This document shows positions 27,070-35,869 of a stretch of 64,000 nt of DNA, piece by piece. Origin of the DNA: an uncultured Caulobacteraceae bacterium (GTDB lineage: Bacteria > Pseudomonadota > Alphaproteobacteria > Caulobacterales > Caulobacteraceae); contig CAIQJF010000088.1 of assembly GCA_903872075.1 (NCBI GenBank), positions 55,254-119,253 of the forward strand. The letters run 5' to 3'. Within the stretch, counting starts at the first letter, position 1; each line of letters begins with the position of its first letter. The translations under genes and the position numbers were made by a program. The notes beneath the pieces were generated by a model. That model worked only from the letters and a program-made list of their open reading frames with translations. It had not been told where the DNA came from and made no database searches.

Positions 27070-28305
27070 CTACGCCGCCGCGCGTCCGATCGGCAGCCGC
27101 GGCAACAGCAGCTGCAGCCATCCCAGGCCGAGCAGATAGGACACCGCCGCGATGGCCAGAAGCGGCGCATAGCCGGCGCCGCGCGTCAGAAGTTCCCCAG
27201 CCACGAAGACAATGGTCATGCCGGCGAGGTTGCCGCAGAGCGAGCCGAAGCTCGTCACCCGCCCGACGCTGGCGGGCGGCACGATGTCGGCCACCAAGGC
27301 GAAGAGATTGACCGAGAAGCCCTGGTGCGCCGCCAGCAGCAGGCCGATCAGACCCACGGCCACCCAGGGACTATGCGCCTGCAGGGCCAGCGGGGCCGGG
27401 GTGACCAGCAGGGCGCAGACCAGCATTGCGCCCTTGCGGGCCTTGCCCACCGACACCCCGCCGCGGATCAGCCGCGTTGAGATGAAACCCGCCAGCACCG
27501 AGCCCGTGGCCGCGCAGCCGTAGATCACCGCCAGCGGCGCGGCGAGCTGGGCCAGGCCGAGATGGAAGACGCGGTGAAAGAAGTCCGGCGTCCAGAACAG
27601 CAGCAGCCACCAGACCTGGTCCGACATCGCCTTGGCGCCGGCGATCGCCCAGGTGCGACGATCCCGCAGGATCGATCCGCTGAAGCCCTCGGGCGCGGCC
27701 GCCGACGCATCGGCGCCCGGGGCGGCGGCGAGGCAGAGCCGCGCGGTCGCCGCCAGCCAAAGCGCCACCCAGAGGAAACCCATGGCGCCGATGGCCAGGA
27801 AGGCGGCCCGCCATCCCCAGGCCAGCGCCAGCAAGGGCACGAACAGGGGGGTGACGATGGCGCCCACATTGCCCGCCGCGTTCGAGACGCCGATCGCCGC
27901 GGCGCGCTGGCTGGGCGAGAACAGGCTGGCGATGGTCTTGATGCCCGAAGGCGTGCCCATGGACTCGGTGAAACCCAGCGCGGCCCGCGCCAGGGCGAAC
28001 TGCACGATCCCGCGGGCGAAACCGTGCGACATAGCGGCCAGGCTCCAGGCGGCGACGCCAACGGGATTGGCCCATTTCACGCCCAGCCGATCGACGATGC
28101 GGCCCGCGAACAGGAAGCCCACCGCGGCGGCGAACTGGAAGAGGGACGCGAGCCGCCCGTAGTCGGAGTCGGTCCAGTGCAGATCCTTCTCGATCACCGG
28201 CTTGAGGACCGCGATCGCCTGCCGGTCCACATAGTTGAGCACGCCGGCCAGGATCACCAGGGTCAGGATCAAGGTTCGCCAGCGCCCGGCGATCGTCGAT
28301 TGCAT
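27070..28305 (-). CDS. MFS transporter (anion:cation symporter/hexuronate-like)
   Basis: 411-aa integral membrane protein with about 12 hydrophobic segments. Near the N-terminus NYVDRQAIAVLKP and the loop 2-3 motif GRIVDRLGVKWA match the ACS/ExuT-like branch (sugar acids and organic anions). Later segments include ALGFTESMGTPSG and the central loop with DRRTWA. ATG 28305 starts 5 nt after the stop of the upstream dehydrogenase gene, so the two form an operon. The substrate is likely a sugar acid or related product handled by the Gfo/Idh protein. It ends against a receptor remnant. Confidence 0.88.
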   Translation of the reverse strand: MQSTIAGRWRTLILTLVILAGVLNYVDRQAIAVLKPVIEKDLHWTDSDYGRLASLFQFAAAVGFLFAGRIVDRLGVKWANPVGVAAWSLAAMSHGFARGIVQFALARAALGFTESMGTPSGIKTIASLFSPSQRAAAIGVSNAAGNVGAIVTPLFVPLLALAWGWRAAFLAIGAMGFLWVALWLAATARLCLAAAPGADASAAAPEGFSGSILRDRRTWAIAGAKAMSDQVWWLLLFWTPDFFHRVFHLGLAQLAAPLAVIYGCAATGSVLAGFISTRLIRGGVSVGKARKGAMLVCALLVTPAPLALQAHSPWVAVGLIGLLLAAHQGFSVNLFALVADIVPPASVGRVTSFGSLCGNLAGMTIVFVAGELLTRGAGYAPLLAIAAVSYLLGLGWLQLLLPRLPIGRAAA

Positions 28306-28310
28306 GCGCG

Positions 28311-29396
28311 TCAAGCGAACTCGTCCAGCCGCACCACGCGTTTCTCGCGGGCGCTGAGCTCCGCCGCAGCGCCGATCGCCACCGCCTTGAGGCCGTCCTC
28401 GGCGGTCACCTGCACCGGCCCCCGGCCGCGCACGGCGTCGATGAAGGCTGCGAGTTGATAGTAGGTCGAGCCATGGTGGGTTCCGGCCTGCAGGGCCGCG
28501 GGATCGACGTCCACATGGGTGCGGACCACCGCCTTGGGCGCGCGAAAGCCGGTCCGCGGCGAGAAGATCAGGTCTCCGCCGGGAATGGTCACCTCGAGCT
28601 TGGCCTTGTCGCCGATGGCGGCCACGGCCTCCTGCTGCTCCTCGCCCTCGGCGAACATGCACAGATCCAGCATGGCCCGGCAGCCGCCCTCGAACTCCAC
28701 CACGGTGTAGCTGTTGTCGATGATGTCCGGGGTCTCGCCGCCATAGCGCTCGTCGCGGTGATTCACGTCCATGGCGCCCGAGCAGAACACGCTCACCGCC
28801 TCGCGGCCGACGATCAGCCGCATGAGGTCGAAGAAGTGACAGCACTTCTCCACCATCGTCCCGCCGGTATTGCGGTTGAAGCGGTTCCAGTCGCCCACCT
28901 TCACCAGGAAGGGAAAGCGGTGCTCGCGGATCGACAGCATCACCAGTCGTCCCACCGCGCCGGCCTGAAGCTCATCGATGAACCGCGCCACCGGGGGCAT
29001 GTAACGGTATTCCATGCCGGTCCAGAACACCGCGCGCCGCCCGGCGGCCTGCTGCGCGGCCCAGCGGGCGTCGGCCACGGTGGTGCAGAGCGGCTTCTCG
29101 CAGAGAATGGCCAGGTCGGTGGGGAACAGGGGTTCGAGGACGGCGCGGTGCGTGTAGTTCGGCGAGACGATCATCACCGCATCGACTCCGCCGGCCGCCA
29201 GCATCGCCTCCACGGTCGGGAACGTCCGCGCGCCGGCGCCTGCTTCGCCAAGGGTGGTCAGGGCGCTTTCGAGGGACGAGGCCACCGGATCCACCAGGGC
29301 CGTCACGGCCGCATCGGGAAAGAGTTTTAGGTTGCGAATATGTTCGCGACCCATCATTCCGGCCCCAACGATCCCGAAGCGAAGCGCATCCGACAT
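28311..29396 (-). CDS. Gfo/Idh/MocA-family oxidoreductase
   Basis: 361-aa NAD(P)-dependent dehydrogenase acting on sugars, inositols or derivatives. The N-terminal Rossmann domain has GIVGAGMMGREH (about 6-17) and the catalytic-Lys motif CEKPLC near residue 100; the alpha/beta C-domain has KVGDWNRFNRNTGGT and EKCCHFFDL (His). ATG 29396 has GGGAGAGG upstream. Its start codon overlaps that of the divergent aldo/keto reductase in the tetramer CATG, leaving no intergenic promoter space. It shares an operon with the MFS transporter. Confidence 0.92.
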   Translation of the reverse strand: MSDALRFGIVGAGMMGREHIRNLKLFPDAAVTALVDPVASSLESALTTLGEAGAGARTFPTVEAMLAAGGVDAVMIVSPNYTHRAVLEPLFPTDLAILCEKPLCTTVADARWAAQQAAGRRAVFWTGMEYRYMPPVARFIDELQAGAVGRLVMLSIREHRFPFLVKVGDWNRFNRNTGGTMVEKCCHFFDLMRLIVGREAVSVFCSGAMDVNHRDERYGGETPDIIDNSYTVVEFEGGCRAMLDLCMFAEGEEQQEAVAAIGDKAKLEVTIPGGDLIFSPRTGFRAPKAVVRTHVDVDPAALQAGTHHGSTYYQLAAFIDAVRGRGPVQVTAEDGLKAVAIGAAAELSAREKRVVRLDEFA

Positions 29397-30312
29397 GAGC
29401 AAAGCCTCTCCCGCCTCCGGCTGGCCCCAACAGCGGCTCGGAGGATCGTCTCTCACCGTCTCCCCCATGGCCTGGGGGATGTGGCGATTCAGAGGGGATG
29501 ACCTAGCCGCCGCGACGGCTCTGGTCGAGACCGCACTTGAGATCGGTGTCACCCTGTTCGACACCGCCGATATCTATGGGCCGGACAATGGCGAGCCCTT
29601 CGGCGCCGCCGAGGCGCTGCTCGGCCAGGTCTTCGCCCAGTCGCCGGCCCTGCGCGATCGCATGGTGCTGGCCACCAAGGGCGGGATCGAGATGGGGACG
29701 CCCTACAATTCCGGCGCCGCCTACATCACCATCGCCGTTGAGGCGTCCTTGCGCCGGATGGGCGTGGAGCGGATCGACCTCTACCAGATCCATCGCCCGG
29801 ACCATCTGGCCCATCCGGCCGAGCTGGCCGGCGCCCTGGCGAAACTGCGCGACGCCGGCAAGATCGCCGAGGTGGGGGTCTCCAATCACACCCCGGCCCA
29901 GGTCGCCGCGCTCGCGGCCCATCTGCCGTTCCCCCTGGCGACCGTCCAGCCCGAGTTCTCGCCGCTGACCATCGACCCCCTCTACGACGGCGTGCTGGAT
30001 CAGGCCCTGGAACTGGGCCTGGGCGTCCTCGCCTGGTCGCCCCTGGCGGGCGGACGGCTGGCGGCCGCGGCGCCGGAAGGCCGCGCCGCCGAGGTGACGC
30101 AGGTGCTCGACGACATTGCGCGGGATCAGGGCGTTACCCGTTCGGCCGTGGCCTATGCCTGGATCATGGCTCACCCCGCCAAGCCCATTCCGATCATCGG
30201 CTCCCAGCAGGTCGATCGGATCCGCGAGGCGGGTCAGGCCCTGACCGTCACCCTGACGCGGACGGAATGGTACCGCATCCTCACCGCCGCCCGAGGAACG
30301 CCCCTGCCATGA
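29395..30312 (+). CDS. Aldo/keto reductase
   Basis: 305-aa (beta/alpha)8 oxidoreductase. The catalytic tetrad is visible: Asp and Tyr in FDTADIYG, Lys in LATKGG and His in QIHRPDHL. The C-terminal IGSQQVDRI is the cofactor-binding segment; the layout is close to the YdhF-like group. ATG 29395 is the only plausible start and overlaps the Gfo/Idh start on the other strand. Its stop overlaps the flavin monooxygenase start (ATGA). The transporter, dehydrogenase and this reductase suggest uptake and redox processing of a sugar-like compound. Confidence 0.92.
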   Translation: MSKASPASGWPQQRLGGSSLTVSPMAWGMWRFRGDDLAAATALVETALEIGVTLFDTADIYGPDNGEPFGAAEALLGQVFAQSPALRDRMVLATKGGIEMGTPYNSGAAYITIAVEASLRRMGVERIDLYQIHRPDHLAHPAELAGALAKLRDAGKIAEVGVSNHTPAQVAALAAHLPFPLATVQPEFSPLTIDPLYDGVLDQALELGLGVLAWSPLAGGRLAAAAPEGRAAEVTQVLDDIARDQGVTRSAVAYAWIMAHPAKPIPIIGSQQVDRIREAGQALTVTLTRTEWYRILTAARGTPLP

Positions 30313-31373
30313 GTTCCGATACCTGCGAGGTCGCCTGGTTCAGCGCCCTGTGCGACGACGACTATGAGTTCCTGGGCCAGCCTGATCCGGCGCTGCGCTC
30401 CAGTTTCGAGCATTGCCGCAATATCGCTCTCACGGCCGAAGCCGGCGGGTTCGACAACCTGCTGCTGCCCTCCGGCTACGCCCTGGGCATCGACACCTTC
30501 GCCTTCGCCGCGGCTCTCGCGCCCAGCCTCAAGCGCATGAAGCTCCTGGCCGCCACGCGCTGCGGCGAGACCTGGCCGCCACAGCTGGCGCGCCAGATCG
30601 CCACCCTGGATCAGATGCTGGGCGGGCGGCTCAACGTCAACATCATCTCCAGTGACCTGCCCGGCGAGACCCTGGCCAGCGGTCCTCGCTACGCCCGCAC
30701 CGTCGAGGTGATGGCCATCCTCAAGACCCTGCTCAATGGCCAGCCGTTGAACCATAGGGGCGAGTTCTACCAGCTCGAGCTGGCGCCGCCGCGGGTCACC
30801 ACCGTCTCGTGCAAGTGTCCGGCGCTCTATTTCGGCGGCCTGTCGGAGGACGCCCGGGAAGCCGCCGCCGAAGGTTCTGACGTCTATCTGATGTGGCCCG
30901 ACCGGTTCGAGACGGTGCGCGACATCATCGCCGACATGACCGCCCGCGCCGCCCGCCGCGGCCGCAAGCTGCGCTACGGTTACCGCGTGCACGTGATCGT
31001 GCGGGAAACCGAGACCCTGGCCCGCGAGGCCGCCGACCGCCTGTTGTCGCGCCTGGACGACGCCGAGGGCGCGGCGATCCGTGGCCGTTCCCTCGACAGC
31101 CAGTCTGTCGGCGTCCGCCGCCAGGCCGAACTGCGCGCCGCCGCCTCGGGCGACGGTTTCGTGGAAGACAACCTGTGGACCGGCATCGGCCGGGCGCGCT
31201 CCGGCTGCGGGGCGGCTATCGTCGGCGATCCGGATCAGGTGCTGGCCAAACTCAAGGCCTATCAGTCCCTGGGCATCGAGGCCTTCATCCTGTCCGGCTA
31301 TCCGCACGCGGCGGAGGCCGACCTCTTCGCCCGCCACGTGCTGCCGGGACTGAATCACGGACCTCTGGCCTGA
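30309..31373 (+). CDS. LLM-class flavin-dependent monooxygenase (SsuD-like)
   Basis: 354-aa luciferase-like monooxygenase with the TIM-barrel layout of alkanesulfonate monooxygenases: [58 protein letters not shown] and [10 protein letters not shown]. Such enzymes take FMNH2 from a separate reductase and cleave C-S or oxidise similar bonds. No sulfonate ABC transporter or reductase is adjacent, so the substrate is open. It overlaps the aldo/keto reductase by 4 nt and is followed 4 nt later by queA, possibly read through. Confidence 0.9.
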   Translation: MSSDTCEVAWFSALCDDDYEFLGQPDPALRSSFEHCRNIALTAEAGGFDNLLLPSGYALGIDTFAFAAALAPSLKRMKLLAATRCGETWPPQLARQIATLDQMLGGRLNVNIISSDLPGETLASGPRYARTVEVMAILKTLLNGQPLNHRGEFYQLELAPPRVTTVSCKCPALYFGGLSEDAREAAAEGSDVYLMWPDRFETVRDIIADMTARAARRGRKLRYGYRVHVIVRETETLAREAADRLLSRLDDAEGAAIRGRSLDSQSVGVRRQAELRAAASGDGFVEDNLWTGIGRARSGCGAAIVGDPDQVLAKLKAYQSLGIEAFILSGYPHAAEADLFARHVLPGLNHGPLA

Positions 31374-31377
31374 CGTG

Positions 31378-32454
31378 ATGCGGGTCTCGGACTTCGATTT
31401 CGATCTTCCGGACGATCGGATCGCCCTGAGGCCCGCCGAACCGCGCGACGCGGCGCGGCTGCTGGTGATCGCGGCGGAGACAGCTTTGGAAGATCGCGTG
31501 TTCAGCGATCTGCCCGATCTGCTGCGGTCCGGCGACGCCCTGGTGTTCAATGACACCAGGGTCATTCCCGCGCGGCTGTTCGGCCGCCGGTTTCGCGGCG
31601 AGCAGACGGCCGCCGTCGAGGCCACCCTGCACCGCCGGCTCGCGCCCGATCGCTGGACGGCCTTCATGCGTCCCGGCAAGCGCCTGAAACCGGGGGATCG
31701 GGTGGTCTTCGGTCCGTCGGAAGACCGCGCCTGCAGCCTCCAGGACCTGGCGGCGACCATCGCCGGCAAGGGCGAGGACGGGGAGGTGACCCTGGCGTTC
31801 GATCTCGCCGGCCCCGATCTCGACCGGGCCATAGAGGACTGCGGCCTGATGCCCCTGCCGCCCTATATCGCCGCCAAACGGGCCGAGGACGAGAGCGACC
31901 GGCGGGACTATCAGACGGTCTACGCCCGCGATCCCGGTTCGGTGGCGGCGCCGACGGCGGGCCTCCACTTTACGCAGGCGCTGCTGGCGCGGCTGGCCGA
32001 CCGGGGCGTCAGCCAGCACTATCTGACCCTGCACGTGGGCGCCGGCACCTTCATGCCGGTGAAGGCCGACGAGGTTGCCGACCACCGCATGCATGCCGAA
32101 TACGGCGAGGTCCCCGCCGCCGTGGCCGAGGCGCTGAACACGGTGCGGGCGCGCGGCGGGCGCATCGTCTGTGTCGGCACCACCAGCTTGCGCCTCATCG
32201 AGAGCGCCACCGGCGAGGATGGCGTGATCCGACCCTTCGCCGATGAGACGGCGATCTTCATCACCCCCGGCTATCGCTTCCGCGCCGCCGACGGCCTGAT
32301 CACCAACTTCCACCTGCCGCGTTCGACCCTCTTCATGCTGGTCTCCGCGCTGGGCGGTCAGGCGCGGCTGCGCGCGGCCTATGAACACGCCATCGCCGCC
32401 GGCTACCGGTTCTATTCCTACGGCGATGCGTCGCTGATCTGGCGAGCGAACTGA
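31378..32454 (+). CDS. queA: S-adenosylmethionine:tRNA ribosyltransferase-isomerase
   Basis: Makes epoxyqueuosine in tRNA by transferring and isomerising the ribosyl group of SAM onto preQ1 at position 34. 358 aa from ATG 31378 (a GTG at 31375 is adjacent). Signatures: [74 protein letters not shown] and [14 protein letters not shown]. The stop and the tgt start share one A, so the two queuosine genes are translationally coupled. Confidence 0.97.
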   Translation: MRVSDFDFDLPDDRIALRPAEPRDAARLLVIAAETALEDRVFSDLPDLLRSGDALVFNDTRVIPARLFGRRFRGEQTAAVEATLHRRLAPDRWTAFMRPGKRLKPGDRVVFGPSEDRACSLQDLAATIAGKGEDGEVTLAFDLAGPDLDRAIEDCGLMPLPPYIAAKRAEDESDRRDYQTVYARDPGSVAAPTAGLHFTQALLARLADRGVSQHYLTLHVGAGTFMPVKADEVADHRMHAEYGEVPAAVAEALNTVRARGGRIVCVGTTSLRLIESATGEDGVIRPFADETAIFITPGYRFRAADGLITNFHLPRSTLFMLVSALGGQARLRAAYEHAIAAGYRFYSYGDASLIWRAN

Positions 32455-33578
32455 TGGCGGCCTTTCCCTTCGACATCCAGGCCACGGAGGGCGCGGCCCG
32501 GACCGGGGTCCTGCGCACGGCCCGGGGCGACATCCGCACGCCGGCCTTCATGCCCGTGGGCACGGCCGGGACCGTGAAGGCCCTGACCATGGATCAGGTG
32601 CGCGCCACGGGGGCGGACATCATCCTGGGCAACACCGTGCATCTGATGCTGCGCCCCGGCGCCGAGCGGGTGAAACGACTGGGCGGTCTGCACCGCTTCG
32701 GCGGCTGGGACCGGCCGATCCTCACCGACTCCGGCGGCTTCCAGGTCATGTCGCTCTCGAAACTGACCAAGATCACCGAGGAGGCGGCGACCTTCGCCAG
32801 CCCCATCGACGGCTCGCGCCACGTCCTCTCCCCCGAGCGCAGCGTGGAGATCCAGGCCGATCTGTTGGGCTCCGACATCGTCATGCAACTAGACGAATGC
32901 ATCGCCTGGCCGGCCAGCGAGGAGCGCGCCGCCGCGGCGTTGCGCCTCTCGGCCCGGTGGGGCGCGCGCTGCAAGGCGGCGTTTGGCGAACGGGAGACCC
33001 AGGCTCTGTTCGGCATCCAGCAGGGCTCGACCTTCGAGGTCCTGCGCCGGGAATCCTCGGCCCGCCTGATCGAGACCGGCTATGACGGCTACGCCATCGG
33101 CGGCCTGGCGGTGGGGGAGGGGCATCAGGCCATGTGCGAGGTGCTCGACTATGCCCCCGGCCTGCTGCCCGCCGACCGGCCACGCTATCTGATGGGCGTG
33201 GGCAAGCCGGTGGATCTGGTGGAGGCCGTGGCTCGCGGCGTGGACATGTTCGACTGCGTCCTGCCCACCAGGGCTGGGCGCCACGGCCAAGCCTGGACCT
33301 GGGCCGGGCCGATCAATCTCAAGAGCGCCCGGTTCGCCGAGGACGAGACGCCCCTGGATGCCGACATCGCCTGCCCGGCCAGCAACGCCTACACGAAAGC
33401 CTATCTGCACCACCTTGTGAAATCGGGTGAAATCCTGGCCCAGGTGATGCTGTCCTGGCACAACCTCGCCTTCTACCAGACCCTGATGGCGCGCATGCGC
33501 TCGGCCATCACAGAGGGCCGGTTCGCGTCATTCCGCGCCGAGTTCCACGCCGGCCTGCGGCCCGCCGCCGGTCAGTGA
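32454..33578 (+). CDS. tgt: tRNA-guanine(34) transglycosylase lacking two zinc ligands
   Basis: Exchanges G34 for preQ1 in GUN-anticodon tRNAs, just before QueA acts. 374 aa. The catalytic residues are present: general acid Asp92 in TDSGGFQ and nucleophile Asp267 in MFDCVLPTR; the TRAGRHG segment is also kept. The zinc site is abnormal. Where Zymomonas Tgt has Cys318, Cys320, Cys323 and His349, this protein has Ile305, Cys307, Ser310 and His336 (a constant offset of 13), so only two ligands remain. The fold may be stabilised another way. It overlaps the convergent next gene by 7 nt. Confidence 0.95.
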   Translation: MAAFPFDIQATEGAARTGVLRTARGDIRTPAFMPVGTAGTVKALTMDQVRATGADIILGNTVHLMLRPGAERVKRLGGLHRFGGWDRPILTDSGGFQVMSLSKLTKITEEAATFASPIDGSRHVLSPERSVEIQADLLGSDIVMQLDECIAWPASEERAAAALRLSARWGARCKAAFGERETQALFGIQQGSTFEVLRRESSARLIETGYDGYAIGGLAVGEGHQAMCEVLDYAPGLLPADRPRYLMGVGKPVDLVEAVARGVDMFDCVLPTRAGRHGQAWTWAGPINLKSARFAEDETPLDADIACPASNAYTKAYLHHLVKSGEILAQVMLSWHNLAFYQTLMARMRSAITEGRFASFRAEFHAGLRPAAGQ

Positions 33579-34180
33579 ATGGGGAACCGCGGACCCCGGC
33601 CTTCCTCCACCGCCGGCGGCGGCGGATGGAGGAAATGCACCGGCGTAGCGGGGCGCGGACAGCGGCGCGATTCGCCCAGGCCCTTGAGATAGCCGCGCCG
33701 CACGCTGCCGGCGGTGATTGCCTCGATGACCAGCTGATCGTGCTGACGGGCGCCTGACAGCGTTTTCACGAATCCCGCGAAGGGCAGCAGGGTCTCGGCC
33801 GCGCCATGCACGATCGCCAGGGCCACCTTGCCGTTCTTCTGGGTCAGGCTTGGAGCCTGGGGGGTGTCCGGCTCGTCGAAGTCGGCGCCGAGAGCGACGG
33901 TCAGTTCGCGCACCTGACGGGTGATCGTGCCGCAGTCCAGGGGCTGGGGGCGCTGGTAGGGATTGGTGATCGCCGCCAGCAGCACCGGCGGGATCGACTG
34001 CCGGGTGATGTTCAGATCGTGCAGCGGGGCTGTCGCGGCGCTGATCACATTGGCCGTGCCGGCGCGGTCCGGCGTCTGGATCTCGCCATTGGGATTGGCG
34101 CCCTGCCGGGCGGCGCCGGCCATGGCGGGGATGAGGACGGCGAGGCCCGAAACCACGCCGAGGGTGATGAGGGTGCGCAT
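33572..34180 (-). CDS. Exported hypothetical protein
   Basis: 202 aa from ATG 34180 with a signal peptide ([20 protein letters not shown]). The mature part has a conserved-looking helix [30 protein letters not shown], an [18 protein letters not shown] segment and a membrane-like stretch ([14 protein letters not shown]) followed by a basic segment ([12 protein letters not shown]). The pattern suggests a periplasmic or inner-membrane protein; no family is assigned. Its 3' end overlaps tgt by 7 nt in convergent orientation. Confidence 0.72.
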   Translation of the reverse strand: MRTLITLGVVSGLAVLIPAMAGAARQGANPNGEIQTPDRAGTANVISAATAPLHDLNITRQSIPPVLLAAITNPYQRPQPLDCGTITRQVRELTVALGADFDEPDTPQAPSLTQKNGKVALAIVHGAAETLLPFAGFVKTLSGARQHDQLVIEAITAGSVRRGYLKGLGESRRCPRPATPVHFLHPPPPAVEEGRGPRFPIH

Positions 34181-34297
34181 GGTGGCAATGTAGTCGCTGT
34201 GGATAACGGACGCCATCTGGTCCCGGCGCAAAACCCGGCCTTGCCCCGGGGGGGCGCGTCCGACTATGTTCCGCGCCGCTCGCCGGGCGTCAGCTGG

Positions 34298-34372
34298 GGG
34301 CCGGTAGCTCAGTGGTAGAGCCCTCGACTTTTAATCGAGTGGTCGTGGGTTCGAGTCCCACCCGGCCTACCA
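34298..34372 (+). tRNA. tRNA-Lys (anticodon TTT)
   Basis: 75-nt cloverleaf with encoded CCA. The acceptor GGGCCGG/CCGGCCT closes with a G-T pair; the D-arm is GCTC/GAGC; the anticodon stem CTCGA/TCGAG holds loop CTTTTAA with anticodon TTT; the T-arm is GTGGG-TTCGAGT-CCCAC. It stands alone, with its 3' end 15 bp from the convergent hypothetical gene. No half-repeat suggesting an insertion was seen nearby. Confidence 0.97.
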
Positions 34373-34387
34373 TTGCCTCGGAGCTCG

Positions 34388-35101
34388 TCATTCCAGAGGG
34401 GCGGGATCGTCGGTGTCCTGGAGAATGGGAACCCGGCTCGGGGCGGTGAACAGCGAGCAGCGTGGGCGGTAGAACGGCGGGTTCGGCGTCCAGCCCTCGC
34501 CGGTCCAGCGGCGCCAGTCGGGCGAAAGTTTCAGATCGCGGCAGAGACGTTCGACGACATCCCGCAGGGGCACATCGTCGATATTGTCATAGGCCTCGTC
34601 GCAGAGCAGGCGCTCTTCGAGGGCGTCGATGAGGATGTCGTGATCCTCTGGGTCGGGGATCTCGCGGTCGGCCACGTCCCTGACCAGTTCGCGGACGCGG
34701 GCCTTTCGGCCGGCTTTCAGCGGGGCGTAGGGATCCGACTCGGCGTCCTCGCGGGCGCGCGTGCGGGCCTCTTCACATTTTGCGATCTCGCCGGCGAGCC
34801 GGGCGGTGAGGGCGTCGTCGAATCTCGACTCCAATGTGAGGGTCAGCCGCACGGCGCGGGAGAGGGTGGCGAAGGTCTCGGCCGGGTCGCGGCGCGGGAC
34901 GGCGGGGCGCCTGGCGGCCTCGATCTCTGCCTCCGGCGCGGAAACCTCGGGTGCTTCAAACTCCTCGACCGCGCGGCGAACCGTGGCGCGCGTCAGGCGC
35001 ATGCCGAGCTCCGCCAGTTCGTGGAGCATGGCGATGCGCTCCTCGGCCTGGGCGACCCGGGGCGGTGGCTTCTCCGTAGATGGGACGGCCTGCTCTGACA
35101 T
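34388..35101 (-). CDS. Conserved-type hypothetical protein, helical
   Basis: 237 aa from ATG 35101. It is highly charged and helical, with no signal peptide or membrane segment. Residues about 14-50 (AQAEERIAMLHELAELGMRLTRATVRRAVEEFE) look like a coiled coil. A central RLTLTLESRFDDALTARLAGEIAKCEE and the C-terminal LCRDLKLSPDWRRWTGEGW are the most distinctive segments. Function unknown; DNA- or protein-binding is a guess. Confidence 0.7.
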   Translation of the reverse strand: MSEQAVPSTEKPPPRVAQAEERIAMLHELAELGMRLTRATVRRAVEEFEAPEVSAPEAEIEAARRPAVPRRDPAETFATLSRAVRLTLTLESRFDDALTARLAGEIAKCEEARTRAREDAESDPYAPLKAGRKARVRELVRDVADREIPDPEDHDILIDALEERLLCDEAYDNIDDVPLRDVVERLCRDLKLSPDWRRWTGEGWTPNPPFYRPRCSLFTAPSRVPILQDTDDPAPLE

Positions 35102-35372
35102 CGCCAGAATAGTCGCAAAATGCAATACACAAGTCAAGGGGCTCGTCCGTGGTCTCGAGCCGACGCGCATCGTCGAGCCGCCTCGCGCCCTCGCCCAACG
35201 CCAACCTGTCGGCCCGTTCCCGGACCTTGCGAGAGACCGACGTCTTCATCTCGTAGGCCACTTGACGGAGGCGCAGGCCTCGGCGACGCCCGGCGCTTGT
35301 CGCATCGAAGAGCGGGTGAGATATTGAGCGCTGGGTGTGGCCGACGCCGCAGCAATAGGGGGGTCGCGGAAG

Positions 35373-35774
35373 ATGAGGGGCCGTAAATCAATGATGTTGC
35401 GCAATGGAAAAGCATTCGTCGGCCTGGCGGCGTTTTGCGCGGTCGCGGTCGGGTCTCTGGCGCCTCATGTCGCGCAAGCGGTTGTCCTGACGTGTGAAAT
35501 GGGGCAAAACCAGTATTACCCTGACAATAATCCGGCTTTTAAGACCGTGTTATTGGACACGTCAGATCATTCCGTGGTCGATGGCAACGGGAACGAGACC
35601 GCCACCTTTACGTCCAGCGATACGAAATACGAATTCACATATATCAAGGCGGGGTTGAGTTATAAATACATCGTGCTTCGCACGACTGGTGACATGAACT
35701 TGATTCATCATTTCGCGTCGGGGAACGGGGCGAACTACAAGTGCGAGCTGTTCCACAGCGCGCCGAAGTTCTGA
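35373..35774 (+). CDS. Secreted hypothetical protein, AT-richer than neighbours
   Basis: 133 aa from ATG 35373; the start at 35391 is an alternative. A signal peptide (AFVGLAAFCAVAVGSLAPHVAQA) precedes a mature domain of about 90 residues. That domain is rich in Asn, Asp, Ser, Thr and Tyr, with two Cys (LTCEMGQ near its start and KCELFHS near its end) that could form a disulfide. The beta-rich pattern suggests a small periplasmic or secreted domain. GC content is clearly below the neighbouring genes, so recent acquisition is plausible. No family recognised. Confidence 0.65.
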   Translation: MRGRKSMMLRNGKAFVGLAAFCAVAVGSLAPHVAQAVVLTCEMGQNQYYPDNNPAFKTVLLDTSDHSVVDGNGNETATFTSSDTKYEFTYIKAGLSYKYIVLRTTGDMNLIHHFASGNGANYKCELFHSAPKF

Positions 35775-35869
35775 GGCGCGCGGGCACCACCGTCGAGCCG
35801 ATACGGCTGGCAAAGCCAAGCCGGGTTTGATCTTCACGTGTCCTGACGCGCCGTGCCGTTCGTCCCGGT

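Noticed and set aside
28306..28845. N-terminal extension of the MFS reading frame
   Set aside because: It is the antisense-free shadow of the Gfo/Idh gene in another frame; ATG 28305 gives a normal transporter N-terminus 5 nt after that gene's stop.
34956..35261. Minus-strand frame beginning MAYEMKTSVSRKVRERADRL
   Set aside because: Its first 50 codons look mildly protein-like, but it then runs through the 34388-35101 gene in the wrong frame and has no clear ribosome-binding site. At most it is a fragment.
35851..35864. LexA-like GTTC pair upstream of the carotenoid oxygenase end
   Set aside because: The spacing is 6 rather than 7 and it lies downstream of the gene, so it is not a regulatory site.
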